Assembly: GCF_011603255.1 (NCBI RefSeq)
Contig: NZ_JAANCM010000001.1
Coordinates: 558,001 to 622,000 of the forward strand
Length of the DNA stretch: 64,000 nt
Source of the DNA: Ferranicluibacter rubi
Lineage (GTDB): Bacteria; Pseudomonadota; Alphaproteobacteria; Rhizobiales; Rhizobiaceae
Direction of reading: 5' to 3'
The position numbers and the translations under genes are program-made. The notes below the pieces were generated by a model. The model made no database searches and had not been told where the DNA came from. It saw nothing but the letters and a program-made list of their open reading frames with translations. Positions 7,252 to 17,830 of this stretch are shown piece by piece; positions within the stretch are counted from its first letter, which is position 1, and the number at the start of each line of letters is the position of its first letter.

Positions 7252-8040
7252 TCAGAGGCCGGCGCGGCGGCGCAGGCGGGCTTCCAGCGCCGAGAGACCA
7301 TCGTAGATGAGCACGGCGAGCGCGCCGACGATGAGGCCACCTTGCAGGATGAAGGCGAGGTTGTTGGACTGGAGGCCGGCAATGATGACCTCGCCAAGGG
7401 TCCGCGCCGCAACGGTCGAGCCGATCGTCGCCGTAGCGAGGCTGACGGTGATCGACAGCCGGATCCCGGCGAGAATGACCGGGGCTGCAAGCGGAAGCTC
7501 GACCCGGAACAGACGCTGCCTGTCCGTCATGCCGGCACCCCGCGCGGCCTCCATTACGGCTGGCGGCAGAGTGGTCAGCGCCGTCAGGGTGTTTTCGAAG
7601 ATAGGCAGCAAACCATAGAGAAAGAGCGCCACCAGCGTCGGCTTCTCCCCGAAGCCGAGGGCGGGCACCGAAAGAGCAAGGACCGCGACCGGGGGAAAGG
7701 TCTGCCCGACATTGACGAGGCTGCGCGACAAAGCGAGAAACTCCGCTCCGAACGGCCGCGTCACGAGAATGGCGAGGGTGACCGCAACCAGAATAGCCGC
7801 CGTCGTGGCAATGGCGACGATGCGCAGGTGCAGCAGCGTCAGGGTGAAGAGGCTCCCCTGATTGTAGATCGCCGGTGCATTGTCCTGAACCAGCGGCTTC
7901 AGGATCGGCTCGAAGATCGAGGGCGCGACGAGGAAGGTGAGAAGCGTGCCAAGCAGCAGCGCCCGCAGGGCGAGCGGTATCCACGCTCTTGCCCGTGGAC
8001 GTGCCGCTGCACGGTCGGCCGTCGTGGGAGAAACCGTCAT
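7252..8040 (-). CDS. yehW: Osmoprotectant ABC transporter permease (YehW-like)
   Basis: 262-residue inner-membrane permease with about six hydrophobic segments and the BPD transporter loop AARGAGMTDRQRLFRVELPLAAPVILAGIR. Second, short permease of a four-gene importer whose order (binding protein, long permease, ATPase, short permease) matches YehZYXW/OsmU for glycine betaine-type solutes. The ATG at 8040 overlaps the ATPase stop (ATGA); the frame is open upstream but lies inside the ATPase gene. Last gene of the operon, convergent with the small gene at 6925. The substrate cannot be read from the sequence. Confidence 0.88.
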   Translation of the reverse strand: MTVSPTTADRAAARPRARAWIPLALRALLLGTLLTFLVAPSIFEPILKPLVQDNAPAIYNQGSLFTLTLLHLRIVAIATTAAILVAVTLAILVTRPFGAEFLALSRSLVNVGQTFPPVAVLALSVPALGFGEKPTLVALFLYGLLPIFENTLTALTTLPPAVMEAARGAGMTDRQRLFRVELPLAAPVILAGIRLSITVSLATATIGSTVAARTLGEVIIAGLQSNNLAFILQGGLIVGALAVLIYDGLSALEARLRRRAGL

Positions 8041-8975
8041 CGGCGCCTCGCAGCACGCCGGACCAGCCCATCGAGCGTGATGCGGCCGATCGGCTGACCG
8101 TCGGCGCCTATGATCGGTGCGGCGTCCCGGCCGCTCCACAGAAGTTCGGCAAGCGCATCCCGCTGGGTCGTCGCTGCGGCGATGGCGGCGCCTTGCGCAT
8201 CTCCGGGTTCGACAGCGGCGCCCGCCGTCTCGATCGACAGCATGCGGAACGGACGCTCCGTGGCGCCGATCAATGTCTCGACGAAATCCGTCGCAGGGCG
8301 CTCGACCAGCTCGGCCGGCGGCCCGTACTGCACGAGTTCGCCCTTGTCCATGACGGCGATACGGTCCGCGAGGTAGAACGCCTCCTCCATGTCGTGCGTC
8401 ACGAGAATGATGGTGGTGCCGAGGAGACGCTGGATCGCCAGCAGATCCTCCTGCGCCTTGGCGCGGATGATGGGATCGAGGGCGCCGAAGGGCTCGTCCA
8501 TGAGGAGCACGTTCGGCTCTGCCGCCAGCGCGCGGGCAACGCCGACACGTTGCTGCTGTCCGCCCGAGAGTTCATGCGGAAAGCGGTCTGCGAAGGTCTC
8601 CGGATCGAGCTGGAACAGCGCCAGCAATTCGGCCACCTTGGCCTTGATGCGCCCTGTCTCCCAGCCGAGCAGCACCGGCACCGTCGCAATATTTTCGGCC
8701 ACCGTGCGATGCGGGAACAGGCCATGGCCCTGGATGGCGTAGCCGATGCGGCGGCGCAATTCGAAGCCGGGAACGGCACGGTTGTCCTCACCGTCGAGGC
8801 GAATCGTGCCCGAGGTCGGCTCGACGAGGCGGTTGATCATGCGCAGCAACGTCGTCTTGCCGGAGCCGGATGTGCCGACGATCACGGTGACGGTCCGCGG
8901 GTTGATGGTCATCGTGACATTGTTGACGACGATGTTGTCGCCATATCGCTTGGTAATGCCGTCGATCTCGATCAT
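8037..8975 (-). CDS. yehX: Osmoprotectant ABC transporter ATP-binding protein (YehX-like)
   Basis: 312-residue ABC ATPase of the proV/opuCA class. Walker A GTSGSGKTT (about 36), Q-loop in GYAIQGHGLFPH, signature [15 protein letters not shown], Walker B VLLMDEPFGALDP, H-loop ILVTHD. After residue 240 a regulatory extension with one CBS-like stretch (DALAELLWSGRDAAPIIGADGQPIGRITLDGL) replaces the double CBS of ProV. Start fixed at the ATG 8975, which overlaps the upstream permease stop (ATGA). Powers the import of osmoprotectant by the adjacent permeases. Confidence 0.92.
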   Translation of the reverse strand: MIEIDGITKRYGDNIVVNNVTMTINPRTVTVIVGTSGSGKTTLLRMINRLVEPTSGTIRLDGEDNRAVPGFELRRRIGYAIQGHGLFPHRTVAENIATVPVLLGWETGRIKAKVAELLALFQLDPETFADRFPHELSGGQQQRVGVARALAAEPNVLLMDEPFGALDPIIRAKAQEDLLAIQRLLGTTIILVTHDMEEAFYLADRIAVMDKGELVQYGPPAELVERPATDFVETLIGATERPFRMLSIETAGAAVEPGDAQGAAIAAATTQRDALAELLWSGRDAAPIIGADGQPIGRITLDGLVRRAARRR

Positions 8976-10138
8976 GCGGTCCTGCCTGCGCGGTTGAGCG
9001 GCGCGTTGATTTCGATGAGGGCATCGAGGATGATGGCGGCGGCGAAGGCGAGCAGCACGGTCGGCACCGCACCGAGCAGCACCAGATCCATGGCGGTCTG
9101 GCCGATGCCCTGAAAGACGAAGACGCCGAAGCCGCCGCCGCCGATCAGCGCCGCGATGGTCGCAAGGCCGATGTTCTGGACGAGGACGATGCGGATACCG
9201 GTGAGGATGACCGGCAGGGCCAGCGGAAACTCGACCCGCAGCAGGCGCTGCGCGCCCGTCATGCCGATGCCGCGTGCCGCCTCGTTCGCCTCGCGGGGCA
9301 CGCCCGCAAGCCCCACCACCGTGTTGGCGACGACGGGCAGCAGCGAATAAAGAAACAGCGCCACGAAGGCCGGTGCGGCGCCGATGCCGCGCACGCCGAT
9401 CGCGTAGGCGCCGGGCACGTTGACCGCGATCCAGCCGAGCGGCGCGATGAGGATACCGAAAAGTGCGATCGAGGGGATCGTTTGGATGAGATTGAGGACG
9501 TTCAGCACGCCGGCCCGCAGCGGCCGCACGCGGTGACAGAGGATACCGAGCGGCAGGCCGACGACGACCGCGGCAACGAGCGAGCCGATGGCAAGCGTCA
9601 CATGCTTGGCCGCCTCGTTCCAGAAGACATCCGCCCGGCCGGAATATTCCTTGAGCAGCGACAGCGCGTCCCACCGACCGGAAGCGAGGATGGCGGCGAG
9701 CGCACCGAGCGTTACGCCCAGCAGGAGCACCCGAACCGTGGGCTTCGGCTTCATGCGCGTAATGGCATCGGCCGCAAGCAGCAGGAAGGCGAAGAGCAGG
9801 GTCCAGAAACCGGATGCCGGGGACACCCGCGCATAGGTATTGCCCTCCGGCGTCAGGAAGCTTCCCGCCGTGCCGATCAGCAGCATCAGCGCGAGCAGAC
9901 CGAGGGCGGCGACAGCGAGCCTGGCTGCCGCCGATGTCTTGAGGATGGCGAGCACGGCCGCCACGCCGAGGGCGATCAACAGAGCCGTTCCCCAGATGGG
10001 CGGCAAGGATTCGAGGATGGAGCGCGGGCTGCCAGGGACGATCCGGTTGGCGCGGAACGTCGCAAACGGCGCAAGAAGCGTGCCGAGGCCAAGGAGGATG
10101 GCGATTAGGACGCCGAGCTTGTCGAAGCGGATGCGCAT
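8972..10138 (-). CDS. yehY: Osmoprotectant ABC transporter permease, long form (YehY-like)
   Basis: 388-residue permease. The N-terminal third contains extra hydrophobic segments (VLIAILLGLGTLLAPF, GTALLIALGVAAVLAIL, LAVAALGLLALMLLIG, FWTLLFAFLLLAAD) ahead of the core BPD permease domain with EAARGIGMTGAQRLLRVEFPLALPVILTGIR. This long form distinguishes YehY from YehW and supports the YehZYXW assignment. The ATG at 10138 is preferred over an upstream in-frame ATG at 10222 because the residues after it (MRIRFDKLGVLIAILLG) start the first membrane helix. Separated from the binding-protein gene by a hairpin. Confidence 0.9.
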   Translation of the reverse strand: MRIRFDKLGVLIAILLGLGTLLAPFATFRANRIVPGSPRSILESLPPIWGTALLIALGVAAVLAILKTSAAARLAVAALGLLALMLLIGTAGSFLTPEGNTYARVSPASGFWTLLFAFLLLAADAITRMKPKPTVRVLLLGVTLGALAAILASGRWDALSLLKEYSGRADVFWNEAAKHVTLAIGSLVAAVVVGLPLGILCHRVRPLRAGVLNVLNLIQTIPSIALFGILIAPLGWIAVNVPGAYAIGVRGIGAAPAFVALFLYSLLPVVANTVVGLAGVPREANEAARGIGMTGAQRLLRVEFPLALPVILTGIRIVLVQNIGLATIAALIGGGGFGVFVFQGIGQTAMDLVLLGAVPTVLLAFAAAIILDALIEINAPLNRAGRTA

Positions 10139-10286
10139 GCCTCTCCTGACGTTTCGGAAGGATTGCCCGGTGCTGCAAGCGGCTACAGGCGCCGAGACTT
10201 TTGATTCTGGTGCAGGCTGCATCGTGAGGGCACCGTCCGAGATCGATGCGCTCGCCGTCCGCCATCATCGTGCGATGTCAGAGAGA

Positions 10287-10314
10287 AGGCCGGGAGACCA
10301 ACGCCTCCCGGCCT
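10287..10314 (-). terminator. Intercistronic hairpin after the binding-protein gene
   Basis: Perfect 10-bp stem AGGCCGGGAG/CTCCCGGCCT with an 8-nt loop, 6 bases after the osmF stop, followed on the minus strand by TCTCTCT but no clean T tract. Such hairpins after periplasmic binding-protein genes commonly protect the upstream message or attenuate transcription, giving more binding protein than permease. Confidence 0.6.
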
Positions 10315-10320
10315 ATTCAC

Positions 10321-11232
10321 TTACTTCAGAAAGCCATTCTTCTTCAGGAAGTCTTCGGCCACGGCCTTGGCCGGCTCACCGCCCACCTGCACGCGACCGT
10401 TTAGGTCCTGCAGGGTCACGAGATCGAGCTTCTCGAAGACGGGCTTCAGAAGCGTCTCGATCTGAGGGTTTTCCTTCAGCACGGCTTCGCGGATGATCGG
10501 GGCGGGCTGGTAGACGGGCTGGACGCCCTTGTCGTCTTCCAGCACCACGAGACCGGACGGTGCGATACCGCCGTCCGTGCCGTAGACCATGGCCGCATTC
10601 GCGCCGTTCGTCTGGTTGGCGGCGGCTGCGATGGTGGCTGCAGTGTCGCCGCCGGACAGCGTGATTAGCTGTTCGGGCTTCAGGGTGAAGCCGTAGGTGG
10701 TCTGGAAGGCCGGCAGGGCGGCTGCCGAATTCACGAACTCCGAGGAGGCCGCGAGCTTCACCGTGCCGCCATCCGTGACGTATTTGCCGAAATCGGAGAA
10801 GGTCTTGACCTTGGCGCTGTCGGCGACATCCTTGCGGATCGCCACGGCCCAGGTGTTGTTGGCCGGCGACGGTGTCAGCCAGACGATCTTGTTGGCATCG
10901 TAATCGAGCTTCTTCGCTTCCTCATAGGCCTTGGCGGCATCCTTCCAGGCGGGGTCTTCGGCCTTCTCGAAGAAGAACGCCGCATTGCCCGTATATTCCG
11001 GATAGATGTCGATCTCGCCTGCGGTGATTGCCTTGCGCACGACCGGCGTCGCGCCGAGCTGCACGCGGTCCGTCGTCTTGATGCCGTTCGCATTCAGGAC
11101 CGACAGAATGATGTTGCCGAGCACGCCGCCTTCGGTATCGATCTTGGAGGACACGACGACCTGGGCCTGGGCTGCGGCGGCAAACGACATGGCCGCGGCT
11201 GCAGCCGCGATGAGTGTAGACTTGAGATGCAC
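10321..11232 (-). CDS. osmF: Osmoprotectant ABC transporter substrate-binding protein (OsmF/YehZ-like)
   Basis: 303-residue periplasmic protein of the OpuAC/QAT family. A signal peptide (MHLKSTLIAAAAAAMSFAAAAQAQ) precedes the mature part VVVSSKIDTEGGVLGNIIL. Typical stretches are TDRVQLGATPVVRKAITAGEIDIYPEYTGNAA and VYGTDGGIAPSGLVVLEDD. The start is a GTG at 11232 with GGGGAG 6 bases upstream; the longer upstream frame adds an implausible 44-residue leader before the signal peptide. First gene of the yehZYXW-like operon. Captures osmoprotectants such as glycine betaine in homologues; ligand here unproven. Confidence 0.9.
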   Translation of the reverse strand: MHLKSTLIAAAAAAMSFAAAAQAQVVVSSKIDTEGGVLGNIILSVLNANGIKTTDRVQLGATPVVRKAITAGEIDIYPEYTGNAAFFFEKAEDPAWKDAAKAYEEAKKLDYDANKIVWLTPSPANNTWAVAIRKDVADSAKVKTFSDFGKYVTDGGTVKLAASSEFVNSAAALPAFQTTYGFTLKPEQLITLSGGDTAATIAAAANQTNGANAAMVYGTDGGIAPSGLVVLEDDKGVQPVYQPAPIIREAVLKENPQIETLLKPVFEKLDLVTLQDLNGRVQVGGEPAKAVAEDFLKKNGFLK

Positions 11233-11370
11233 GTGAATTCTCCCCTGATGGTAGCCTATCGTCCACGCGATGGCAGCGATCGTCGCGGCATAAGCTGCCA
11301 TATGTGGCGACATCGGAGGAAAAACAGAGCGGTCCCGGGGCAAAATGCGACCGGTTCGTTTCAACGCAGC

Positions 11371-12993
<1,623 letters not shown>

Positions 12994-13079
12994 GATCGGT
13001 CGGGCCCGGCTGCGTTTCGGGTCGCCTTATGGCACGGGATCACCTTGTTGTCCCGGGTTTTTGCTGCAGCGCACGCGCG

Positions 13080-14357
13080 TCACAGCAGAGATGCGCCGAT
13101 GAGGGTGGCGATGGAGAGGAGGAGCGCCGGGATCATCACCACCGACCCGAGCTTCAGGAAAGCCCACGTGCCGACCTCGATGCCCTCGCGGCGCAGGGCG
13201 GTGAGCCAGAGGATGGTGGCGAGCGAGCCGGTGACGGAAAGATTGGGCCCGAGATCGACGCCGATGAGGATGGCGGCGGCAACGAGGCTTGGCGCACCCG
13301 CAGCCTGAACGGCGCTGCCGGCGAAGAGCCCGGCGGGGAGATTGTTAACGAGGTTTGCCGCAAAGCCGACACTGACGCCGGCGACGCCCGCCGTCCACGC
13401 GGGCGAGGTCGCCGCGTTGCGGGCGAGCAAATCGCCGAGCATGCCGACGAGCCCGGTGCCGCTGAGCGCCTCCACGATGACGAAGAGGCCGGCGACCAGC
13501 GGCAGGACACTCCAGGAAATACCCTTGACGACGTCGATGGGCGGCTCGCGGTTGACGACGACGATCAGGAGCGTCGTGGCGATGCCGGCAACCAAGGTGG
13601 GCAGGCCGAGGTCGAGATCGAGCGCGGAGACGATGACGAGACTGACCGCCGTCAGGGCAAGGCCGATGCCGGCAACGCGGGCGGCGGGCGACAAGGTTGA
13701 TGTCGGCACGTCGGCGGCGACCGTTTCCGAGGCGATGGCACGGCGCTGGGTGAAGGCGAGCGCTGCATAGGTGACGACGATCGCCACGATGGACGGCAGC
13801 GTGAAGGTGCGCAGCCATTCACCGAGCGGCGGCATCTCGCCGCCCCCGAAGATGACGAGGTTGGCGGGGTTGGAGATCGGCAGCACGAAGCTCGCGGCAT
13901 TGGCGATAAAAGCGCAGATCAGGAGGTAGGGCAGCGGGTTCGCGACCTTCGCCGCGCGGGTGGCGGCATAGACGGCCGGCGTCAGCACCACGGCCGTGGC
14001 ATCGTTGGAGAGGAACACGGTGACGAGCACGCCGACCGCATAGATCAGGAAGAACAACCGTTTCGGCGATCCCTTGGCATGCCGCGTCGCGATGGCGGCC
14101 AGCCAGTCGAACAGGCCTTCCTTGCGCGCAAGCTCCGACAACAGCATCATGCCGATCAGAAACAGATAGACGTCGGTGCCTCGGGCGATGCCGTTCCAGA
14201 CGGCCGACAGCGGCATAAGGCCGAGCGCTGCGATGACCGCCGCACCCGCCACGGCCCAGACGGCCTCCGGCAGGCGGAACGGCCGGGTGATGACGCCGGC
14301 GACGGCAAGGGCTGAGATGCCCCAGGTGAGCATGACGGGGGAGAGGAACGTCGGCAT
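13080..14357 (-). CDS. ArsB/NhaD-superfamily membrane transporter
   Basis: 425-residue integral membrane protein with about eleven hydrophobic segments. Shows ion-transporter superfamily hallmarks: VFLSNDATAVVLTPAVYA (about 113-130), PISNPANLVIFGGG (about 160-173) and VNNLPAGLFAGSA with GVDLGPNLSVTGSLATILWL near the C-terminus; the last is characteristic of ArsB arsenite exporters. No arsR or arsC lies nearby, so arsenite export is likely but not certain; a dicarboxylate or sodium substrate remains possible. The first ATG of the frame (14357) gives a sensible N-terminal helix. Ends before the ABC-F start by 86 bp. Confidence 0.82.
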   Translation of the reverse strand: MPTFLSPVMLTWGISALAVAGVITRPFRLPEAVWAVAGAAVIAALGLMPLSAVWNGIARGTDVYLFLIGMMLLSELARKEGLFDWLAAIATRHAKGSPKRLFFLIYAVGVLVTVFLSNDATAVVLTPAVYAATRAAKVANPLPYLLICAFIANAASFVLPISNPANLVIFGGGEMPPLGEWLRTFTLPSIVAIVVTYAALAFTQRRAIASETVAADVPTSTLSPAARVAGIGLALTAVSLVIVSALDLDLGLPTLVAGIATTLLIVVVNREPPIDVVKGISWSVLPLVAGLFVIVEALSGTGLVGMLGDLLARNAATSPAWTAGVAGVSVGFAANLVNNLPAGLFAGSAVQAAGAPSLVAAAILIGVDLGPNLSVTGSLATILWLTALRREGIEVGTWAFLKLGSVVMIPALLLSIATLIGASLL

Positions 14358-14420
14358 GGGTTTTCCGGCTGTGTTGACGCTTGAGAGACGGCGGGGAAGC
14401 GGGTTGTCTGGACCGGTCTT

Positions 14421-15638
14421 CTACACGGCCTGAGCCCGCACGCGAAAGGCGCTGATCGGCTGGGCGATGTTCTTCACATGCTGGAAGCCGAGGTCGTCGA
14501 AGGTCAGGGGACGCTGCTTGCGGACATGGTCGCGCACCGCGCGGGAAATGCAGATCGCGCCGGGTTCGGCCAGCGCTTCCAGCCGTGCCGCCACATTGAC
14601 CGTATCGCCGAAGATATCGCCATCCTGCACCACGACATCGCCGACATTGATGCCGATCCGGAACATCAGCCGCGCATCGTCGTCGAGCTGCGCATTTGCC
14701 TGCGCCATCGCCTGCTGGATCTCGATCGCGCAGTCGATGGCCGAGAGCGCGCTGGCGAAGGCGGCGAGAACACTGTCGCCCGCCGTGTTGACGATCGAGC
14801 CACTGTGATGCTCGATGATCGGATCGATGCGGTCGCGCACGATCTTCAGGCTTGCCAGCGTCCGTGTCTCGTTGCCCTCCATCAGCCGGGAGTAACCGAC
14901 GACATCGGCCGCCATGATCGCAAGAAGCCGCCGGTCGAGCCGCGAGAGCAGCTCGTCGCGCGTCAGTTCGGCGGAGCGGGCGCGGCGGGCGGTGGCACGG
15001 ACCGCCACCAGCGCGAAGACGGCGGTGAGCAGCGCCAGGGCGAAGACCACCATCTCCATGCGCGCGCTGGCCTGCTGGGCGTCGGCCACGCGCTGCATGC
15101 GCTGGTTGCTTTCCTCGGCCCGCATGGTCTTCAGCGCATTGCGCACGCCGTCCATCAGCATCTTGCCCTGGCCGGTCCTCATGATGGAAAGCGCCCCTGC
15201 CGCATCGCCCTCGCGCTGGCGGTCGATGCTCTGGCGCAGCTCCGACAGTTTTTGGACGATCAGCGAGCGGAGGACGGCGACGTTGGCATCCTGACGCGCA
15301 TTGTCGGAAAGCCCTGTGGCAAGCTCTTCCATCATGCGGCCGATCTCTTCGATCGAAGCTTCATAGGGCTCCAGATAGGTCCGGTCCTGCGTGATCAGGT
15401 AGCCGCGCTGGCCGATCTCGGCATCCTGCAGCAGCGATTGCAGGGTCGAGATCCGCCGCTCGTTGCCGATCGTGTGGGCGATCGCCCCCTGCGCCTCCCG
15501 CTCGCGCTGGGACAGAAGAACCGAGGCGCCGATGGAGGCGAAGGCGACGAAAAGCATGGCGACGATAATCATCCCCGCGCTCTGGCGCACCTCGTTGCGC
15601 GCCTGCAGCAGGAACTTGTTCACCGTCGGTCTGGCCAT
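14421..15638 (-). CDS. Membrane-bound class III adenylate/guanylate cyclase with CHASE3 sensor
   Basis: 405 residues. Transmembrane helix about 17-40, periplasmic CHASE3 domain about 45-180 (IGNERRISTLQSLLQDAEIGQRGYLIT..TYLEPYEAS), second helix about 192-215, then a class III cyclase catalytic domain from about 238 (LLAIMAADVVGYSRLMEGNE, NTAGDSVLAAF, RIGINVGDVVVQDGDIFGDTVNVAARLEA). Metal-binding Asp is in AADVVGYS and the transition-state Asn in TVNVAARL. Probably makes cAMP in response to an unknown periplasmic signal. Start chosen at ATG 15638 (MARPTVNK, GAGGGA upstream); an in-frame ATG lies upstream at 15734. Confidence 0.9.
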   Translation of the reverse strand: MARPTVNKFLLQARNEVRQSAGMIIVAMLFVAFASIGASVLLSQREREAQGAIAHTIGNERRISTLQSLLQDAEIGQRGYLITQDRTYLEPYEASIEEIGRMMEELATGLSDNARQDANVAVLRSLIVQKLSELRQSIDRQREGDAAGALSIMRTGQGKMLMDGVRNALKTMRAEESNQRMQRVADAQQASARMEMVVFALALLTAVFALVAVRATARRARSAELTRDELLSRLDRRLLAIMAADVVGYSRLMEGNETRTLASLKIVRDRIDPIIEHHSGSIVNTAGDSVLAAFASALSAIDCAIEIQQAMAQANAQLDDDARLMFRIGINVGDVVVQDGDIFGDTVNVAARLEALAEPGAICISRAVRDHVRKQRPLTFDDLGFQHVKNIAQPISAFRVRAQAV

Positions 15639-15783
15639 GGTCCCTCGCGCAGCAGCGTCACGGGCGTGCCGTGCGGCCCCGCGTGACAGCATACATGTGT
15701 TCGTCACGTCGAATGGAAAGCGTCGTCCGCGCATTTATGATGCACGGCTTTTCCACCGTTTCCTTACGTTGCAACAGATAGGA

Positions 15784-16743
15784 TCATTCCACGTCGAGCA
15801 GGGCCTGCGCGGTGCGCTCGTCGGTGATGAGGCCGGACAGGCGGCGGCTGGTGAGCACGGCGCGGATGGCCTCCACCTTGCCCGGGCCGCCGGCAATGGC
15901 GACGATACGATCGGCCTTCGCGGAGTGGAACGAAACCGAAAGCGTGCGGGCCGTGAGCATGGTTTCGAGCAGGCGACCGCGGGCATCGAAGAAATGGCCG
16001 AGCAGTTCGCCGACGGCGCCGTTTCCGGAGATCTCGTGGATCTCGCGCGGTTCGATCATGCCGGAGGCGACGAGCTGGGCTGCGGGCTCCACCGTGCCGA
16101 TGCCGACGAATTTGAGGTCGGCGCCTTCGGCAAGCGCGAAGACCTCGCCGACGCCACGCTGGGAAAGGAGAACTTCGCGGTCCTCCGCCGTGTTGGCAAA
16201 GAAGGGAACCGGCATGACATAGGCCGTCGCCCCGGTCTTCTCCGCGATCTGGTGCATCACGTCATGCGGGTTGATGGCATAGTTGCGGGTGACGCCGCCC
16301 AAGAGGGACACGAAGGACACCGTGCTTGCGCTGAGGCGCGGCATGTGGCGCACGGCGGCCGCCAGCGTGCGGCCATGGCCGAGGCCGATCATGCGGTGCT
16401 CACCGCGCTCGATCTCCCGCCGGAGATAGGCGGCACCCGCATAGGCGAGCGCGCGCAGCGGCAGGCCCTCCTCGCGCATGTCGGGCGCGACTTCGCAATA
16501 TTCGAGGCCATAGCGCTCGGCGAGGCGCGCCTCCAGATCGACGCATTCGACGATATCGCCGTCGATGGTCACCTTGACCATGCCGTCCGCCACGGCACGG
16601 GCGATCATCCGGTGGGTCTTGACTGAGGGCAGGCCGAGCATCTTGGCGACGGCCGCCTGGGTCATGCCGCCGACGTAATGCAGCCAGGCGGCGCGGGTCG
16701 CAAGCGACTCCTCGGGATCGATGGGGCGTCGGGTTCCTGCCAT
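15784..16743 (-). CDS. eryD: Erythritol operon regulator EryD (SorC family)
   Basis: 319-residue regulator with an N-terminal helix-turn-helix (ATRAAWLHYVGGMTQAAVAKMLGLPSVKTHRMIARAV) and a SorC/DeoR-type sugar-binding domain (GLGHGRTLAAAVRHM, SLLGGVTRNYAINPHDVMHQIAEKTGATAYVMPVPFFA). Position downstream of eryABC matches the eryABCD operons of Brucella and rhizobia, where EryD represses the operon until erythritol or a derivative binds. Start uncertain: ATG 16743 fits the family length; ATG 16755 is similar, and ATG 16842 has a good GAGG site but adds 33 atypical residues. A 144-bp gap separates it from eryC. Confidence 0.9.
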   Translation of the reverse strand: MAGTRRPIDPEESLATRAAWLHYVGGMTQAAVAKMLGLPSVKTHRMIARAVADGMVKVTIDGDIVECVDLEARLAERYGLEYCEVAPDMREEGLPLRALAYAGAAYLRREIERGEHRMIGLGHGRTLAAAVRHMPRLSASTVSFVSLLGGVTRNYAINPHDVMHQIAEKTGATAYVMPVPFFANTAEDREVLLSQRGVGEVFALAEGADLKFVGIGTVEPAAQLVASGMIEPREIHEISGNGAVGELLGHFFDARGRLLETMLTARTLSVSFHSAKADRIVAIAGGPGKVEAIRAVLTSRRLSGLITDERTAQALLDVE

Positions 16744-16887
16744 GCGTCCTGTCATGCGTCCTATATTGGCCTCTCGCTGCGGCCAACCTGCCGCAGACCG
16801 ATCCGTTTCACCCTGACCTTCGGCATACACCCCACGCCGCATGCTGGCACCTCTTTTTCCGCTGCCGCCACGATGACAAGCAGCGCG

Positions 16888-17820
16888 TCAGATGTTCAGG
16901 TCGGCCACGCCCGTGTCGATATGCGGTTCCCAGAAGGCGACGCTTTCGGCGATCTGTTCGATCACCTGCCGGTCGTTCGGGTCGCGTTCCTTGAAGGACA
17001 GCTCGAGGCAGATCTCGTTGTCCTCGGCACCGCCCTCTTCCAGCGCCTTCAGCAGCGGTTCGGGATGCACCCGGCCACGGGCGTTGAACTCTGCTGTAAA
17101 CGGGCGGTGGCCGCCCTTGTCCATCAGGCTCTGCTTGATGTGGATGATCGGCGAGAGTTTCGGCACCGCCCGTGCCCAGGCATATGGGTCGACATCGTCG
17201 GGATTGGGCGAGGTCACATCGCCATGGTCGATATCGGCCATCATCCACATGGGGATGGCCATGTCGGCCGCCGTCAGCCGGTCCTGCAGGCGGATACATT
17301 CGGCAATGGTCTCACCGAACTCGCGCCCGACGCTCATCGGCTCCCAGAAGATGTAGTCGAGACCGGCCGCCTTGCCATGCTCGGCAACCTCCGCCCAGCA
17401 GTCGATGGCGATCTTGATGAGATCTTCGCGCCGGGCGGGGTCGTCGAAATCCTTATAGGTGAAGATCGCGAACTGGGTGCCGACGGAGACGCCGCCGAGG
17501 TCGGCGGTGATGTCGGCAAAGGTCTTGAACCAGTCGACATAATAGCGCCGCACGTCGCGGTCGGGATGGCCGAAATGGTTGAGGCGGCCGTAAGGGCCCG
17601 TCATGCCGGAGGTCACGCGCACGCCGGTGCGCGCAAGGGCCGCCTGCATATCCCGCGTCAGGCGGCGGATAACGGGCGCAGGCCAGCTCGGATTGATGAA
17701 CTCGTGCGTCAGCTGCAGATCGCGGATCTTCAGCTGGTGCGCCACGGTATCGATCAGGTCGTCCGGCTCGGCGAAGCGGTTGACCAGCGGATTGGTGTTG
17801 AGCGAGAGGGTCAGGTTCAT
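16888..17820 (-). CDS. eryC: Erythritol catabolism protein EryC (TIM-barrel sugar-phosphate isomerase)
   Basis: 310-residue TIM-barrel protein of the xylose-isomerase-like type (TSGMTGPYGRLNHFGHPDRDVRRYYVDWFKTFAD, YIFWEPMSVGREFGE, MWMMADIDHGD, CLELSFKERDPND). In Brucella and rhizobia EryC takes part in the isomerisation steps that turn the 3-tetrulose-4-phosphate made by EryB toward D-erythrose-4-phosphate; it was once misnamed a dehydrogenase. The ATG at 17820 lies 10 bases after the eryB stop with GGAAGCG upstream. The companion isomerases eryH/eryI (tpi- and rpiB-like) are not in this window. Confidence 0.92.
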   Translation of the reverse strand: MNLTLSLNTNPLVNRFAEPDDLIDTVAHQLKIRDLQLTHEFINPSWPAPVIRRLTRDMQAALARTGVRVTSGMTGPYGRLNHFGHPDRDVRRYYVDWFKTFADITADLGGVSVGTQFAIFTYKDFDDPARREDLIKIAIDCWAEVAEHGKAAGLDYIFWEPMSVGREFGETIAECIRLQDRLTAADMAIPMWMMADIDHGDVTSPNPDDVDPYAWARAVPKLSPIIHIKQSLMDKGGHRPFTAEFNARGRVHPEPLLKALEEGGAEDNEICLELSFKERDPNDRQVIEQIAESVAFWEPHIDTGVADLNI

Positions 17821-17830
17821 GATCGCTTCC

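Noticed and set aside
16842-16842. Upstream ATG of eryD with a good GAGG site
   Set aside because: Would add 33 residues not typical of EryD; kept only as an alternative start.
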